Shown piece after piece: positions 1-7,070 of a DNA stretch of 9,480 nt. The notes under the pieces were generated by a model, which was given only the letters and a program-made list of their open reading frames with translations, did no database searches and was not told the DNA's origin. Every line of letters begins with the position of its first letter. Positions within the stretch are counted from its first letter, which is position 1. The translations under genes and the position numbers were made by a program. The stretch comes from Planctomycetota bacterium (GTDB taxonomy: Bacteria > Planctomycetota > UBA1135): assembly GCA_027623585.1 (NCBI GenBank), contig JAQBVK010000075.1:1-9480 (forward strand), written 5' to 3'.

Positions 1-1
1 G

Positions 2-1585
2 CGTACGCCCTTGCTGGTGACGTTGCTGGGCGTGCTGGTGCTCGCCCTGGCGTGGGTCGCGTTCACGCCCGATCCGGCGCGGCCGGAGGAGCCCGGCGGC
101 GCCGGCGTGTCGACGGACGGTGCTCCACGTCCCGAACCCGGCGCGCTCGGCGCGCTCGCGCCGGGCTTGCTCGCGGGCCAGGGGCCGCTCCGCATCGAAT
201 TGCGCTGGCTCGGCGCGCGCGACGATGCGCGCGCCGCGCCGCAACTGCCGGGGAGGCTTGAAGGACAAGTGATCGGACCGCAGGGCACGCCGGTGAGCGG
301 CGCGTTGATCACCGTCATGGGCGGTCCGCAGGACGGGCGATTCACGCGCGCCGACGCGCTGGGCCGCTACAGCCTGGGTCAGTTGCTGAGCGGCACGCAT
401 TTCTTCGTGGTGGAAGGCGCCAGTTTCGGGCGCACGGTGCGCATGCAGCGCGTTCTGGAGCGCGCAGTGACGCGACGCGACTTCATCGTCGGCGCGACGA
501 CGGAAATGCGAATCATCGTGCGTGATCACGAAGGAAAAACGCTCGCGGGCGCGCGGGTCAGCGCCGATCGCGGAGCACGCAGCGGCGTCACGGACGAGGC
601 CGGCATCGCGCTCGTGCCCGACGTCCCGTCCGGGCCGCGCGTGGTGGTGGAGATTCAGGCGGATGGATTTGTGCCCTCACGCTACGAGTTGAATCTGGCC
701 GCCGCATTCCGCGGCAACGAACCCGTGGAGATCCCTCCGCTCGAGCGCGGCGGCTCCTTGCGCGTGGCCGTGCGTTCATGGCCGGGGGGTCCGCTGCCGC
801 GCGTGACCGTGGTGCCGCGGTCGACCGCGCCGGTGGGCATCCAACCCGCATGGGAACGTTGGCAGGACGTCGAAGTGGATCGCGAGGGCTTCGTGATCCT
901 CGACGGCTTGCCGACGACCCACCTTCTCGACGTGCGCGTGATGCACCCGATGGGCACGGCGGAGCCGCCCATGCGCGCCCTGCGGCCGTCGGCGGAAACC
1001 GCGGCGCTCGCGGAATTCGTTGTGCGGCGCTCATCCTCCAACGTGGGCGGCAAGATCAGCGACGAGAACGGCGCGCCGGTGGAGGGCGCGGCTTGCGTCT
1101 TGAGCAGTCTGCGCCCCGATCTCGTGTTGAGTCGTTTGTATCCCGGACTCGGGGAGGCGCAGACCGCGCTGCCCTTGCCGGTGCCGGGTGCGCTGCGCCG
1201 CGAGGTACGCAGCAGCGCGGACGGAAGCTTTCTGTTCGCGGTGGGGGACCATCCAGATGGCACGGGCTCTTTGCTGCTGACCGTGACCATGGAAGGATTT
1301 CGGCCGGCACGCTCCGAGATCCGCACGCTCGGGCAGGACGCTTCGATCCGGCTGACGCGCGCGAGCCGCACCAGTGCGCTGGTGCTGAGCCGCCGCGACG
1401 ACGGCGAGATCCCGTCGGCGAGCTTCGTGCTCGACGGCGAAGAGCAGCCCGACGCTGCGCACGGGGAACTTGGCGGGCTGTGGCCCGGCTTCTACGAGGT
1501 GCTGGTGGTGCGCGGCGAACTGCAGTTGTTGCACCGCGAGGAGTATTGGATCGAAGGTCGCACCAATCTGGACCTTTCACCCTAG
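2..1585 (+). CDS. Exported multi-domain carboxypeptidase-regulatory-like protein, 5' end outside window
   Basis: The frame is open to the left edge (R-T-P precede the TTG at 11), so the true start is probably upstream. Numbering here begins at that TTG. A hydrophobic stretch (about residues 1-18, LVTLLGVLVLALAWVAF) looks like a signal anchor or the core of a signal peptide, followed by a Pro/Gly/Ala-rich linker to about residue 75. Then come several beta-sandwich units of the CarboxypepD_reg / Cna-B-like kind. One lies at about 81-160 (LEGQV..G.PVSGA..T and GRYSL), one at about 165-235 (IIVRDHEGKTLAGARVSA, then DEAGIAL), and one at about 345-450 (GGKISDENGAPVEGAACV, then SADGSFLF). No catalytic motif is visible. 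Such repeats are usually structural or adhesive modules of extracytoplasmic proteins. The stop is TAG 1583-1585, 49 bp before hutH. The fold is fairly sure; the function is unknown. Confidence 0.7.
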   Translation, partial: RTPLLVTLLGVLVLALAWVAFTPDPARPEEPGGAGVSTDGAPRPEPGALGALAPGLLAGQGPLRIELRWLGARDDARAAPQLPGRLEGQVIGPQGTPVSGALITVMGGPQDGRFTRADALGRYSLGQLLSGTHFFVVEGASFGRTVRMQRVLERAVTRRDFIVGATTEMRIIVRDHEGKTLAGARVSADRGARSGVTDEAGIALVPDVPSGPRVVVEIQADGFVPSRYELNLAAAFRGNEPVEIPPLERGGSLRVAVRSWPGGPLPRVTVVPRSTAPVGIQPAWERWQDVEVDREGFVILDGLPTTHLLDVRVMHPMGTAEPPMRALRPSAETAALAEFVVRRSSSNVGGKISDENGAPVEGAACVLSSLRPDLVLSRLYPGLGEAQTALPLPVPGALRREVRSSADGSFLFAVGDHPDGTGSLLLTVTMEGFRPARSEIRTLGQDASIRLTRASRTSALVLSRRDDGEIPSASFVLDGEEQPDAAHGELGGLWPGFYEVLVVRGELQLLHREEYWIEGRTNLDLSP

Positions 1586-1621
1586 GCGGGGCAGAACGGC
1601 AGTTCACGCATCGCGTTGTCC

Positions 1622-1627
1622 TAGAAT
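1622..1627 (+). promoter_or_regulatory. -10 hexamer TAGAAT of hutH, leaderless geometry
   Basis: TAGAAT lies 7 nt before the ATG at 1635, so transcription would start at or next to the A of that ATG. No good -35 is seen at 16-18 bp; TTCACG at 1603-1608 is only 13 bp away. An ATG at 1626 falls inside the hexamer, which argues against it as the start. Four other genes in the window show the same arrangement. Confidence 0.55.
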
Positions 1628-1634
1628 GCGGCGG

Positions 1635-3176
1635 ATGCTGCGGCTGGAGCTTGGAGCGGATTGGAGCACGGATGAACTGCTCGCGCTCGCCGCTGGCGCG
1701 CCGGCGAAGCTCGTGTTCTCCCCGGCTGCCTTGGCGCGCGTGAAGCGCGCGCGCGCGGCGGTGGAACGCATCCTCGCCGACGGGAAGCCGGTCTACGGCG
1801 TCAACACCGGTTTTGGCGCGCTCGCCAAGGAACGCATCGCACCCGCCGACCGCGGCGCTCTGCAACGAAACTTGCTGCTTTCGCACGCGGTCGGCTTCGG
1901 CGCGGATCTGCCGCGCGCCGTGGTGCGCGCCGCGCTGGCGCTGCGCATTCACTCGATGTGCCGCGGTGCTAGCGGAGTGCGGCCGGAACTGGTGCGCTGG
2001 CTGATCGCGATGTTTGACTGCGGCTGGCTCCCGCGCGTTCCGGAGAAGGGCAGCGTCGGCGCCTGTGGCGACCTCGCGCCGCTCGCGCACCTCGCTCTGC
2101 CGGTGGTCGGAGCTGGAGAGATGATCGGACCGAAAGGTGAACGAATCGCTGCGGCGCGCGCGCTGAAGAAGGCGGGACTGGCGCCGCTGGCGTTGGAGGC
2201 GAAGGAAGGACTCGCCCTGATCAATGGCATGCAGGTCTCCTGTGCGATCGGACTCTCGGCATGGGGACGTCTGCGCGCATGCAGCGTCACCGCCGACGTC
2301 GCCGCCGCGCTCTCGGTGGAGGCTTTGCTCGGAAGTCATCGTCCCTACGATGCACGAGTGGTCGGCGTGCGACCGCACCCTGGCGCGAAGCAAACGGCCG
2401 CAAACCTTCGCAAATTGCTGAAGGGTTCGCAGGTGGCGCGTTCGCACAAAGATTGCGGCCGCGTTCAGGATCCGTATTCGTTCCGCTGCGTGCCGCAAGT
2501 GCATGGCGCGGCCAAGGATGCCCTTGCGCATCTGGGCGACGCGCTGGTGTGTGAAGCGAATGCGGTCAGCGACAACCCTTTGGTGTTCACGAACGGCGCC
2601 GGCGAGGCAGTGAGCGCGGGCAACTTCCACGGCCAGCCGATCGCCCTGCCGCTGGATTACGCGGCGAATGCGTCGGCGGCTTGGGGCAACATTAGCGAGC
2701 GGCGCGTGAGCACGCTGATTCATCCGGCCATGAACGCAGGCTTGCCTGCATTCCTCACGCCTAAACCCGGACTCAACAGCGGCTTCATGATTCCACAGGT
2801 CGTCGCGGCGGCGCTCGCGAGCGAGAACAAACTACACGCGGTGCCGGCAAGCGCCGACACCGTGACCACCAGCGCCGATCAGGAGGACCATGTTTCGATG
2901 GGGAACCACGCCGCGCGCAAGCTTGCCGTTTCCGCCGAGAACCTCACTCGCATTCTCGCGATCGAATTGTTGTGCGCCGCGCAGGCGCGCGAGTTCCACC
3001 GCGAGTTGCGCGCGGGGATCGGCGCCGAAGCCGCCTACCGCTTGATTCGCCAGAACGTTCCGCCTCTGGTGGAGGATCGATACATGGCGCCCGAGATCGA
3101 CCGCGTACACGAATTGATCGCGGACGGCGCGATCGTTCGCGCCGCTGAGCGCGCCTGCGGAGCGCTGCAGCCGTGA
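1635..3176 (+). CDS. hutH: Histidine ammonia-lyase with Ala-Cys-Gly in place of Ala-Ser-Gly
   Basis: Catalyses the non-oxidative deamination of L-histidine to urocanate and ammonia, the first step of histidine degradation; the family is cytosolic and tetrameric. From ATG 1635 the protein is 513 aa, close to the roughly 510 aa of characterised bacterial enzymes. Family signatures are collinear: YGVNTGFG (Tyr54), LLSHAVG (His84), GSVGACGDLAPLAH (142-144 region), INGMQ (Asn198), QDPYSFRC (Tyr281, Arg284), GNFHGQP (Phe331) and SADQEDHVSMG (Glu417). The MIO cofactor normally forms from Ala-Ser-Gly. Here the triad is Ala143-Cys144-Gly145, with TGT at 2064-2066. From published work on the Pseudomonas enzyme, a Ser-to-Cys change at this site is the one substitution that keeps activity, so this is probably functional. 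The frame stays open upstream to 1470, but that would overlap the preceding gene. ATG 1626 would overlap the -10 box; 1635 fits family length and promoter. A 12-bp hairpin follows the stop. Confidence 0.93.
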   Translation: MLRLELGADWSTDELLALAAGAPAKLVFSPAALARVKRARAAVERILADGKPVYGVNTGFGALAKERIAPADRGALQRNLLLSHAVGFGADLPRAVVRAALALRIHSMCRGASGVRPELVRWLIAMFDCGWLPRVPEKGSVGACGDLAPLAHLALPVVGAGEMIGPKGERIAAARALKKAGLAPLALEAKEGLALINGMQVSCAIGLSAWGRLRACSVTADVAAALSVEALLGSHRPYDARVVGVRPHPGAKQTAANLRKLLKGSQVARSHKDCGRVQDPYSFRCVPQVHGAAKDALAHLGDALVCEANAVSDNPLVFTNGAGEAVSAGNFHGQPIALPLDYAANASAAWGNISERRVSTLIHPAMNAGLPAFLTPKPGLNSGFMIPQVVAAALASENKLHAVPASADTVTTSADQEDHVSMGNHAARKLAVSAENLTRILAIELLCAAQAREFHRELRAGIGAEAAYRLIRQNVPPLVEDRYMAPEIDRVHELIADGAIVRAAERACGALQP

Positions 3177-3181
3177 GCACC

Positions 3182-3220
3182 GGCCGACGCGCAAGTGCGG
3201 CGCCGGGGTGCGCGTCGGCC
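3182..3220 (+). terminator. 12-bp perfect hairpin just after hutH
   Basis: GGCCGACGCGCA (3182-3193) pairs perfectly with TGCGCGTCGGCC (3209-3220) across a 15-nt loop, starting 5 nt after the hutH stop. The loop itself contains a CGGCGCCG palindrome. No T-run follows, so it is not a classic intrinsic terminator. It may end or protect the hutH transcript. Confidence 0.4.
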
Positions 3221-3311
3221 TGCGCGGCAGCATGTACCTGGTGGGGCGCGGCGACGTCGTCGAAGTGCGTCTGCAGAGCGGCTGGCCGTTTTCTTCCATT
3301 CGAGGCGGGAT

Positions 3312-3329
3312 TTCGGCATTCTTGCCGAA
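3312..3329. repeat. 7-bp inverted repeat in front of the -10 box at 3330
   Basis: TTCGGCA (3312-3318) and TGCCGAA (3323-3329) are perfect inverted copies separated by TTCT. The element abuts the TAAGAT hexamer at 3330-3335, in the space between the -35 and -10 positions. It could be an operator for a dimeric regulator of the following gene. A hairpin at the end of the hutH transcript is the alternative, but no T-tract follows it. The rest of 3177-3341 shows no convincing gene. Confidence 0.35.
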
Positions 3330-3335
3330 TAAGAT
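3330..3335 (+). promoter_or_regulatory. -10 hexamer TAAGAT before GTG 3342
   Basis: TAAGAT ends 6 nt before the GTG start, the spacing expected if transcription starts on the start codon. No Shine-Dalgarno-like sequence lies at the usual distance. The hexamer supports GTG 3342 as the start. Confidence 0.5.
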
Positions 3336-3341
3336 GCGCCG

Positions 3342-4112
3342 GTGGCTGCCGCCGCCCCCCCCCTGCTGGTGCTCTTCGCTGAGACCGATGCAGCGAAAGA
3401 TGCGGGGCAGCGCGCGGCGATTGCCGAGCGCGCTGCGCAGGCTGCGAAGTCACTGAATCATCGCTATCCGGAAGTCTTGCGCGGGCGCTGGGAGCCCATC
3501 GGTGACGCGGCGTTGCGCGCGGTCGTCGAGTTGCCCGAGATGAGCGCGAGCGCGCTGGTTTCGCGCGCGCTCGCGGCTCGCGTCACGGAGATGTCCTTCG
3601 AACTCGTGCTGCGCATGCAGCCGATTCCGATGCGCATCGGCATCGGCTGCGCCGCGGGCAAGGAGTCGACGGCGTTGGCGAGGGCGCGGGAAGCGATCGC
3701 GGCTGCGTCGCGCGCGCGATTGTTCGCGCAGGCGCGCGGCTTCGAGTCACTCGGCGCCCCGCGCGGCGGCGACGCGGCGGTCGGCGGTGCGTGGGCGATC
3801 ACCGGCGCGTTGACGCGCTCATGGACGGATCGCCAGTCGCAATTCGTGCGTTGGGTGCTCCGCGACGGGGTGCTCGATTGGCGGCGCGAGGCGCCGCGCT
3901 TCGTGAAGGAACGCCGACGCAAAGAAGTGGCGGCCGCCTTTAGTGTGAGTCCCTCAGTCGTGACCGAAAGCTTGCAGGCGGCGGACGTTGCCGCGTTCCG
4001 GCACGCGATCTGGGCCGCGGCCTGGTCGCTCGCGCAAGTGTGGAGCGCCGCGGCGCCGGGCTATTCCTCCTTGGAGGATTCAGCGAGCAGTTCCTCGATG
4101 ATGCGCTCGTAA
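3342..4112 (+). CDS. Possible SatD-like protein with C-terminal helix-turn-helix
   Basis: A 256-aa protein without a signal peptide. The N-terminal half has a strand opening (LLVLFAE, about 8-14), a helix with an Asn-His-Arg end (to about 41), an IGDAALRAVVEL segment (about 53-64) and an MRIGIGC strand (97-103). That order resembles SatD family proteins, in which a cyclase-like fold carries GDxxQG and RxGIG motifs. The acidic/Gln residues of GDEFQG are not kept here (GDAALR). The C-terminal part, WTDRQ (161-165) followed by RKEVAAAFSVSPSVVTESLQ (193-212), reads as a helix-turn-helix, also typical of SatD. The start codon follows a -10-like box by 6 nt. A run of nine C (3355-3363) lies six codons in. 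The last 52 bp overlap the convergent TlpA-like gene, and the Ser-rich tail is encoded opposite that gene's C-terminus. The gene is real by position and composition; the family call is tentative and the function unknown. Confidence 0.55.
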   Translation: MAAAAPPLLVLFAETDAAKDAGQRAAIAERAAQAAKSLNHRYPEVLRGRWEPIGDAALRAVVELPEMSASALVSRALAARVTEMSFELVLRMQPIPMRIGIGCAAGKESTALARAREAIAAASRARLFAQARGFESLGAPRGGDAAVGGAWAITGALTRSWTDRQSQFVRWVLRDGVLDWRREAPRFVKERRRKEVAAAFSVSPSVVTESLQAADVAAFRHAIWAAAWSLAQVWSAAAPGYSSLEDSASSSSMMRS

Positions 4113-5305
4113 GCGAGGCGCTGACGCTCGTGCTCGATGCCGGTGGCGGGGCCGGCGAAGCCGCTGTGGATCGCGCGCACGCGGCCCGAGGCGTCCAAGA
4201 ACACCGCCGTAGGGAAGGATTTGATGCGCGTCAACAGTGGAAAGGCGCGCGCCGCGGCTTCCTTGTCGGCGGTGCCCGCAAGTAGGATCGGCCAACGCGC
4301 GCCATGGCGGTCGCGGAAGCGGCGCAGCTGCTCCGTGTCGCGTTCGGAGTCTCCGCTGAGCTCGAAGCCGAGGCTGAGGATCGAGAGCCCGCGTTCGGCG
4401 TAGCGCGCGTGGAGTTCGGCCCAGAGCTGCGCCTCATCGTTGCAATTCGGGCACCAACTGCCCATCAGCGAGATCACGCGCGCCTTGCCGGCGAAAGCGG
4501 GATCATCGAGCGCGCGTTCGACGCCCTCGAGATCGAGATACTTCAGTGCGGAGAGGGAAGGGGTTTCCGCTGAGGGCGTGACCTCCGCAAACGCGTCTGG
4601 CAGCGCGGCGCTGGGATCGCGCTGCGCGGTCCAGGTCTCATGATGCGTGGCGCCGGACCAGAAGTCGCCGGACATCGAGCCGTCTGCGGCGAGGGTGGCG
4701 CCGAATAGGAAGGCGTGGGCGCCGTCGAAAGTGGAGAGTCGAAGCGTCGTCGCAGTGGCGCTGCCGGCGAGGAAGCGATAGTCGCCCAGCGTGGTCAAGA
4801 AGGTGCCTTGGGCGAAGCCGTCTTCGCGCACGAAGAACACGCCGACCGCGGGATCCGCCGCCGCCTCGAAGCGCACCGCCCAACGCCCGGTCCAAGCCGC
4901 GGGATCAGGCGCGGCGGCATTTTCGGCGGCCGGGAAGCGGGTCTGTTCGCCGAACATCGCGTGGAACGGAATCTCGGTCCAGGTGTTCGGGCCGCGGCGT
5001 TTGCGCCAGGTTCCGTCGAGCCTCGCGCCCTCGAAGCTGGTGAGCGCGCGAATCTCCGAGTCGTAGTGCGGGAAGCCTAGGCGCACGCCGTCGGCGATGG
5101 TGGCGCTGACGTTCGTGACCGGGATCGCTTCGCTGCCATTGAAGATCGTGAACTCCAGAGCGCCGGCCGTGCCGCGCGTCTCCATCTTGAAGGGAAGTTC
5201 GCCGCCAGGCACGTCGAGCCAAGCGCGCCACTGGCCGTGCGGCAGCGCGAAGTTGCCCTGCGCATCGGCAAGCTGGACGAGGGCGAGGGCGGCGGCGAGC
5301 AACAT
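4061..5305 (-). CDS. Exported TlpA-like thiol-disulfide oxidoreductase with large N-terminal domain
   Basis: A 414-aa protein. An Ala/Leu-rich leader (MLLAAALALVQLADA, cleavage plausible after Ala15) suggests export. Residues 20-230 form an all-beta region that seems to contain two similar halves: GQWRAWLDV to DGTWRKR (about 24-103) and GRWAVRFEA to GDFWSG (about 140-218). Residues about 250-405 are a thioredoxin fold of the TlpA/AhpC-TSA type, with redox motif W284-C-P-N-C288 (preceded by LMGS) and cis-proline loop SFPTAVFLD (Pro365). The role is probably reduction or oxidation of protein or small-molecule thiols outside the cytoplasm; the partner is unknown. The ATG at 5303-5305 is preceded by TAGGAT with 6 nt between. 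The gene is divergent from the carboxylase-like gene (56 bp apart) and convergent with the SatD-like gene, overlapping it by 52 bp (stop TAG is complement of 4061-4063). The thioredoxin part is sure; the N-terminal family is not recognised. Confidence 0.85.
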   Translation of the reverse strand: MLLAAALALVQLADAQGNFALPHGQWRAWLDVPGGELPFKMETRGTAGALEFTIFNGSEAIPVTNVSATIADGVRLGFPHYDSEIRALTSFEGARLDGTWRKRRGPNTWTEIPFHAMFGEQTRFPAAENAAAPDPAAWTGRWAVRFEAAADPAVGVFFVREDGFAQGTFLTTLGDYRFLAGSATATTLRLSTFDGAHAFLFGATLAADGSMSGDFWSGATHHETWTAQRDPSAALPDAFAEVTPSAETPSLSALKYLDLEGVERALDDPAFAGKARVISLMGSWCPNCNDEAQLWAELHARYAERGLSILSLGFELSGDSERDTEQLRRFRDRHGARWPILLAGTADKEAAARAFPLLTRIKSFPTAVFLDASGRVRAIHSGFAGPATGIEHERQRLAYERIIEELLAESSKEE

Positions 5306-5311
5306 GCCCGC

Positions 5312-5317
5312 ATCCTA
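5312..5317 (-). promoter_or_regulatory. -10 hexamer TAGGAT of the TlpA-like gene (minus strand)
   Basis: On the minus strand TAGGAT is followed by GCGGGC and then the ATG at 5305, so 6 nt separate them. That is leaderless geometry. No -35 match is visible at 17 bp. It shares the 56-bp divergent spacer with the gene on the other strand. Confidence 0.5.
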
Positions 5318-5350
5318 AGCGGCACGCGGTTTCGACGCTCCGCGTCCGAA

Positions 5351-5356
5351 TAACGA
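5351..5356 (+). promoter_or_regulatory. Weak -10-like TAACGA before GTG 5362
   Basis: TAACGA lies 5 nt before the GTG start. It lacks the conserved final T (a T follows one base later) and the spacing is one shorter than in the other genes. It is the only plausible counterpart of their -10 boxes here. Confidence 0.25.
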
Positions 5357-5361
5357 TTCAG

Positions 5362-7020
5362 GTGAGCTCGGCGCGTCCGCTCCGCAAGGTGCTGTGCGCG
5401 AATCGCGGTGAAATCGCGATCCGCGTGTTCCGCGCGTGCAACGAACTCGGCATGCGTACGGTGGCGATCTTCAGCGAGGAAGATGCGACCCACCAGCACC
5501 GCTACAAAGCCGACGAGGCTTATCTGGTCGGCCTCGGTCGAAAACCGGTGGATGCCTATCTCGCGGGGGAAGAGATTATCGCGCTCGCGCTGCGCACCGG
5601 CGCCGACGCGATCCATCCCGGATACGGATTCCTTGCCGAGAATGCAGACTTCGCCGATGCGGTGCGCGCCGCGGGCTTGGCCTTCGTCGGACCGAGCGGG
5701 CGCGTCATCCGCCAGCTCGGCGACAAGGTCGTCGCGCGCCAAGAGGCGCAGCGACTCGGCGTTCCGGTCGTGCCGGGTTGTGAGTTGTCTGACGACGACT
5801 CGCTGGCCGCCGAACTCGTGCGCGCCTTCATCCGCGAGCATGGGACGGGCCTGATCAAGGCCGCGCACGGGGGCGGCGGCCGAGGCATGCGCGTGGTCGC
5901 GGATGAAGCCGAGGTCGAGCGCAGCCTACGCCAGGCGCGCTCCGAAGCGCACGCCGCTTTCGGCAGTGGATCGCTGTTCCTCGAAGCCTATCTCCAGCGC
6001 GTGCGCCACATCGAGGTCCAGATCATCGGTGATCTGCATGGCAACGTCGCGCATCTGCTCGAGCGCGACTGCTCGATCCAGCGGCGCCACCAAAAGGTGG
6101 TCGAGATCGCGCCGGCGCCCAATCTGCCGGAGGCCGTGCGCGAAGGACTCTTTACCGACGCGCTGAAAATGGCACGCAGCGTGGATTATCACAACGCAGG
6201 CACCTTCGAATTCTTGGTCGACGGCGGTAAGCATTATTTCATCGAAGTCAATCCGCGGCTGCAAGTCGAGCACACCGTCACCGAACAAATCACCGGCGTG
6301 GACGTGGTGCAGGCGCAGCTCTTGGTCGAAGGCGGCGCGCCTCCCGGCGGCTATCCCGAAGCCTTACGCGCGGCGGTGCTCAAGGGGCAGCCGATCCTGC
6401 AGGGACGGCCGAGCGACGGGCTTCCGGAGTTCGATTTTGCCGCGGCTGCGGAGCGCATCAGCCAACGGGCGGGTCGGCCGGCGTTGCGGCGTGAGGTCTT
6501 GAGCAGCGCGCTCTACCCGCGGGTCTACGACGAGCACCTCGCCTTCGAAGCGCGCTGCGGCGACGTGTCGATGTTGCCGACGCCGGTTTACTTCTACGGA
6601 CTGGACCCCGGCCAGGAAGTTTGGGTGGAGATCGAGACCGGCAAGACGCTGGTGATCGAGTTGGAAAACGTCGGCGAATCGGATGAGGAAGGATTGCGGA
6701 CGGTCTACTTCCGGCTCAACGGTCAGAGCCGGGCGATCCAGGTGGCGGATCGCTCCCTGGCCGGGGAAGTGGCGACGCGCCGCACCGCGAACGCGGCGAT
6801 GCCCGGCGAAGTCGGCGCGCCGATGCCCGGCTCGGTGCTCGCGGTGCACGTCGCAGAAGGCGCCAAGGTCGCCGCCGGCGTGCCGTTGTTGACGCTTGAA
6901 GCCATGAAAATGGAAACCGTGGTGCGCGCGCCCGTAGCGGGAACGGTGCTCGAGCTCGCCGTGGATGAGAAGCAGGTCGTGCGCGGGGGCGACCTCCTGC
7001 TGGTGATCGATCCGGCCTGA
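5362..7020 (+). CDS. pyc: Pyruvate-carboxylase-like protein lacking the carboxyltransferase domain and end of the biotin carboxylase domain
   Basis: A 552-aa protein; pyruvate carboxylases are about 1150 aa. Residues 8-320 are a biotin carboxylase core: VLCANRGEIAIRVFRA (10-25), HPGYGFLAEN (85-94), the ATP-grasp glycine loop HGGGGRGM (169-176), and EVNPRLQVEHTVTEQITG (295-312). Around 322-330 the sequence jumps to PPGGYPEALRAAVLKG, which in pyruvate carboxylase follows the carboxyltransferase domain. Residues 330-465 match the linker/tetramerisation region (LPEFDFA, VLSSALYPRVY, LPTPVYFYGL, VEIETGKTL, DEEGLRTVYFRLNGQ). Residues 480-550 are a biotinyl domain with EAMKMET, biotin-accepting Lys516. 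Missing are the C-terminal part of biotin carboxylase (with the Arg of RINAED-like motifs) and the whole metal-binding carboxyltransferase. It cannot make oxaloacetate unaided. The frame is intact. GTG 5362 is the first usable start. Whether this is a real deletion, a repurposed protein or an assembly collapse is open. Confidence 0.85.
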   Translation: MSSARPLRKVLCANRGEIAIRVFRACNELGMRTVAIFSEEDATHQHRYKADEAYLVGLGRKPVDAYLAGEEIIALALRTGADAIHPGYGFLAENADFADAVRAAGLAFVGPSGRVIRQLGDKVVARQEAQRLGVPVVPGCELSDDDSLAAELVRAFIREHGTGLIKAAHGGGGRGMRVVADEAEVERSLRQARSEAHAAFGSGSLFLEAYLQRVRHIEVQIIGDLHGNVAHLLERDCSIQRRHQKVVEIAPAPNLPEAVREGLFTDALKMARSVDYHNAGTFEFLVDGGKHYFIEVNPRLQVEHTVTEQITGVDVVQAQLLVEGGAPPGGYPEALRAAVLKGQPILQGRPSDGLPEFDFAAAAERISQRAGRPALRREVLSSALYPRVYDEHLAFEARCGDVSMLPTPVYFYGLDPGQEVWVEIETGKTLVIELENVGESDEEGLRTVYFRLNGQSRAIQVADRSLAGEVATRRTANAAMPGEVGAPMPGSVLAVHVAEGAKVAAGVPLLTLEAMKMETVVRAPVAGTVLELAVDEKQVVRGGDLLLVIDPA

Positions 7021-7058
7021 TCGAAACGCGCGCCTCGCGGCGGGGTTCCATCGCGGAT

Positions 7059-7064
7059 TAGACT
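7059..7064 (+). promoter_or_regulatory. -10 hexamer TAGACT of the selenoprotein gene
   Basis: TAGACT is followed by GAGACG and then ATG 7071, a gap of 6 nt, fitting a leaderless start. GAGACG is too close to the ATG for a normal Shine-Dalgarno. The 50-bp gap after the carboxylase-like gene holds nothing else clear. Confidence 0.5.
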
Positions 7065-7070
7065 GAGACG

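Noticed and set aside
1470..1634. Longer N-terminus for HutH (open to 1470, or ATG 1626)
   Set aside because: It would overlap the preceding gene, exceed family length, and ATG 1626 lies within the -10 hexamer; ATG 1635 gives 513 aa.
588..3319. Long minus-strand frames opposite the first gene and hutH
   Set aside because: They are antisense to well-supported genes and Arg/Pro/Ala-rich, as expected of shadow frames in high-GC coding DNA.
3208..3456. Small plus-strand frame after hutH
   Set aside because: It begins inside the hairpin, overlaps the SatD-like gene in another frame and has no recognisable domain or promoter-like box.
4045..4056. 12-bp palindrome GCGCCGCGGCGC near the convergent gene ends
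   Set aside because: It has no loop or T-run and lies in coding sequence; such GC palindromes are common by chance in this composition.
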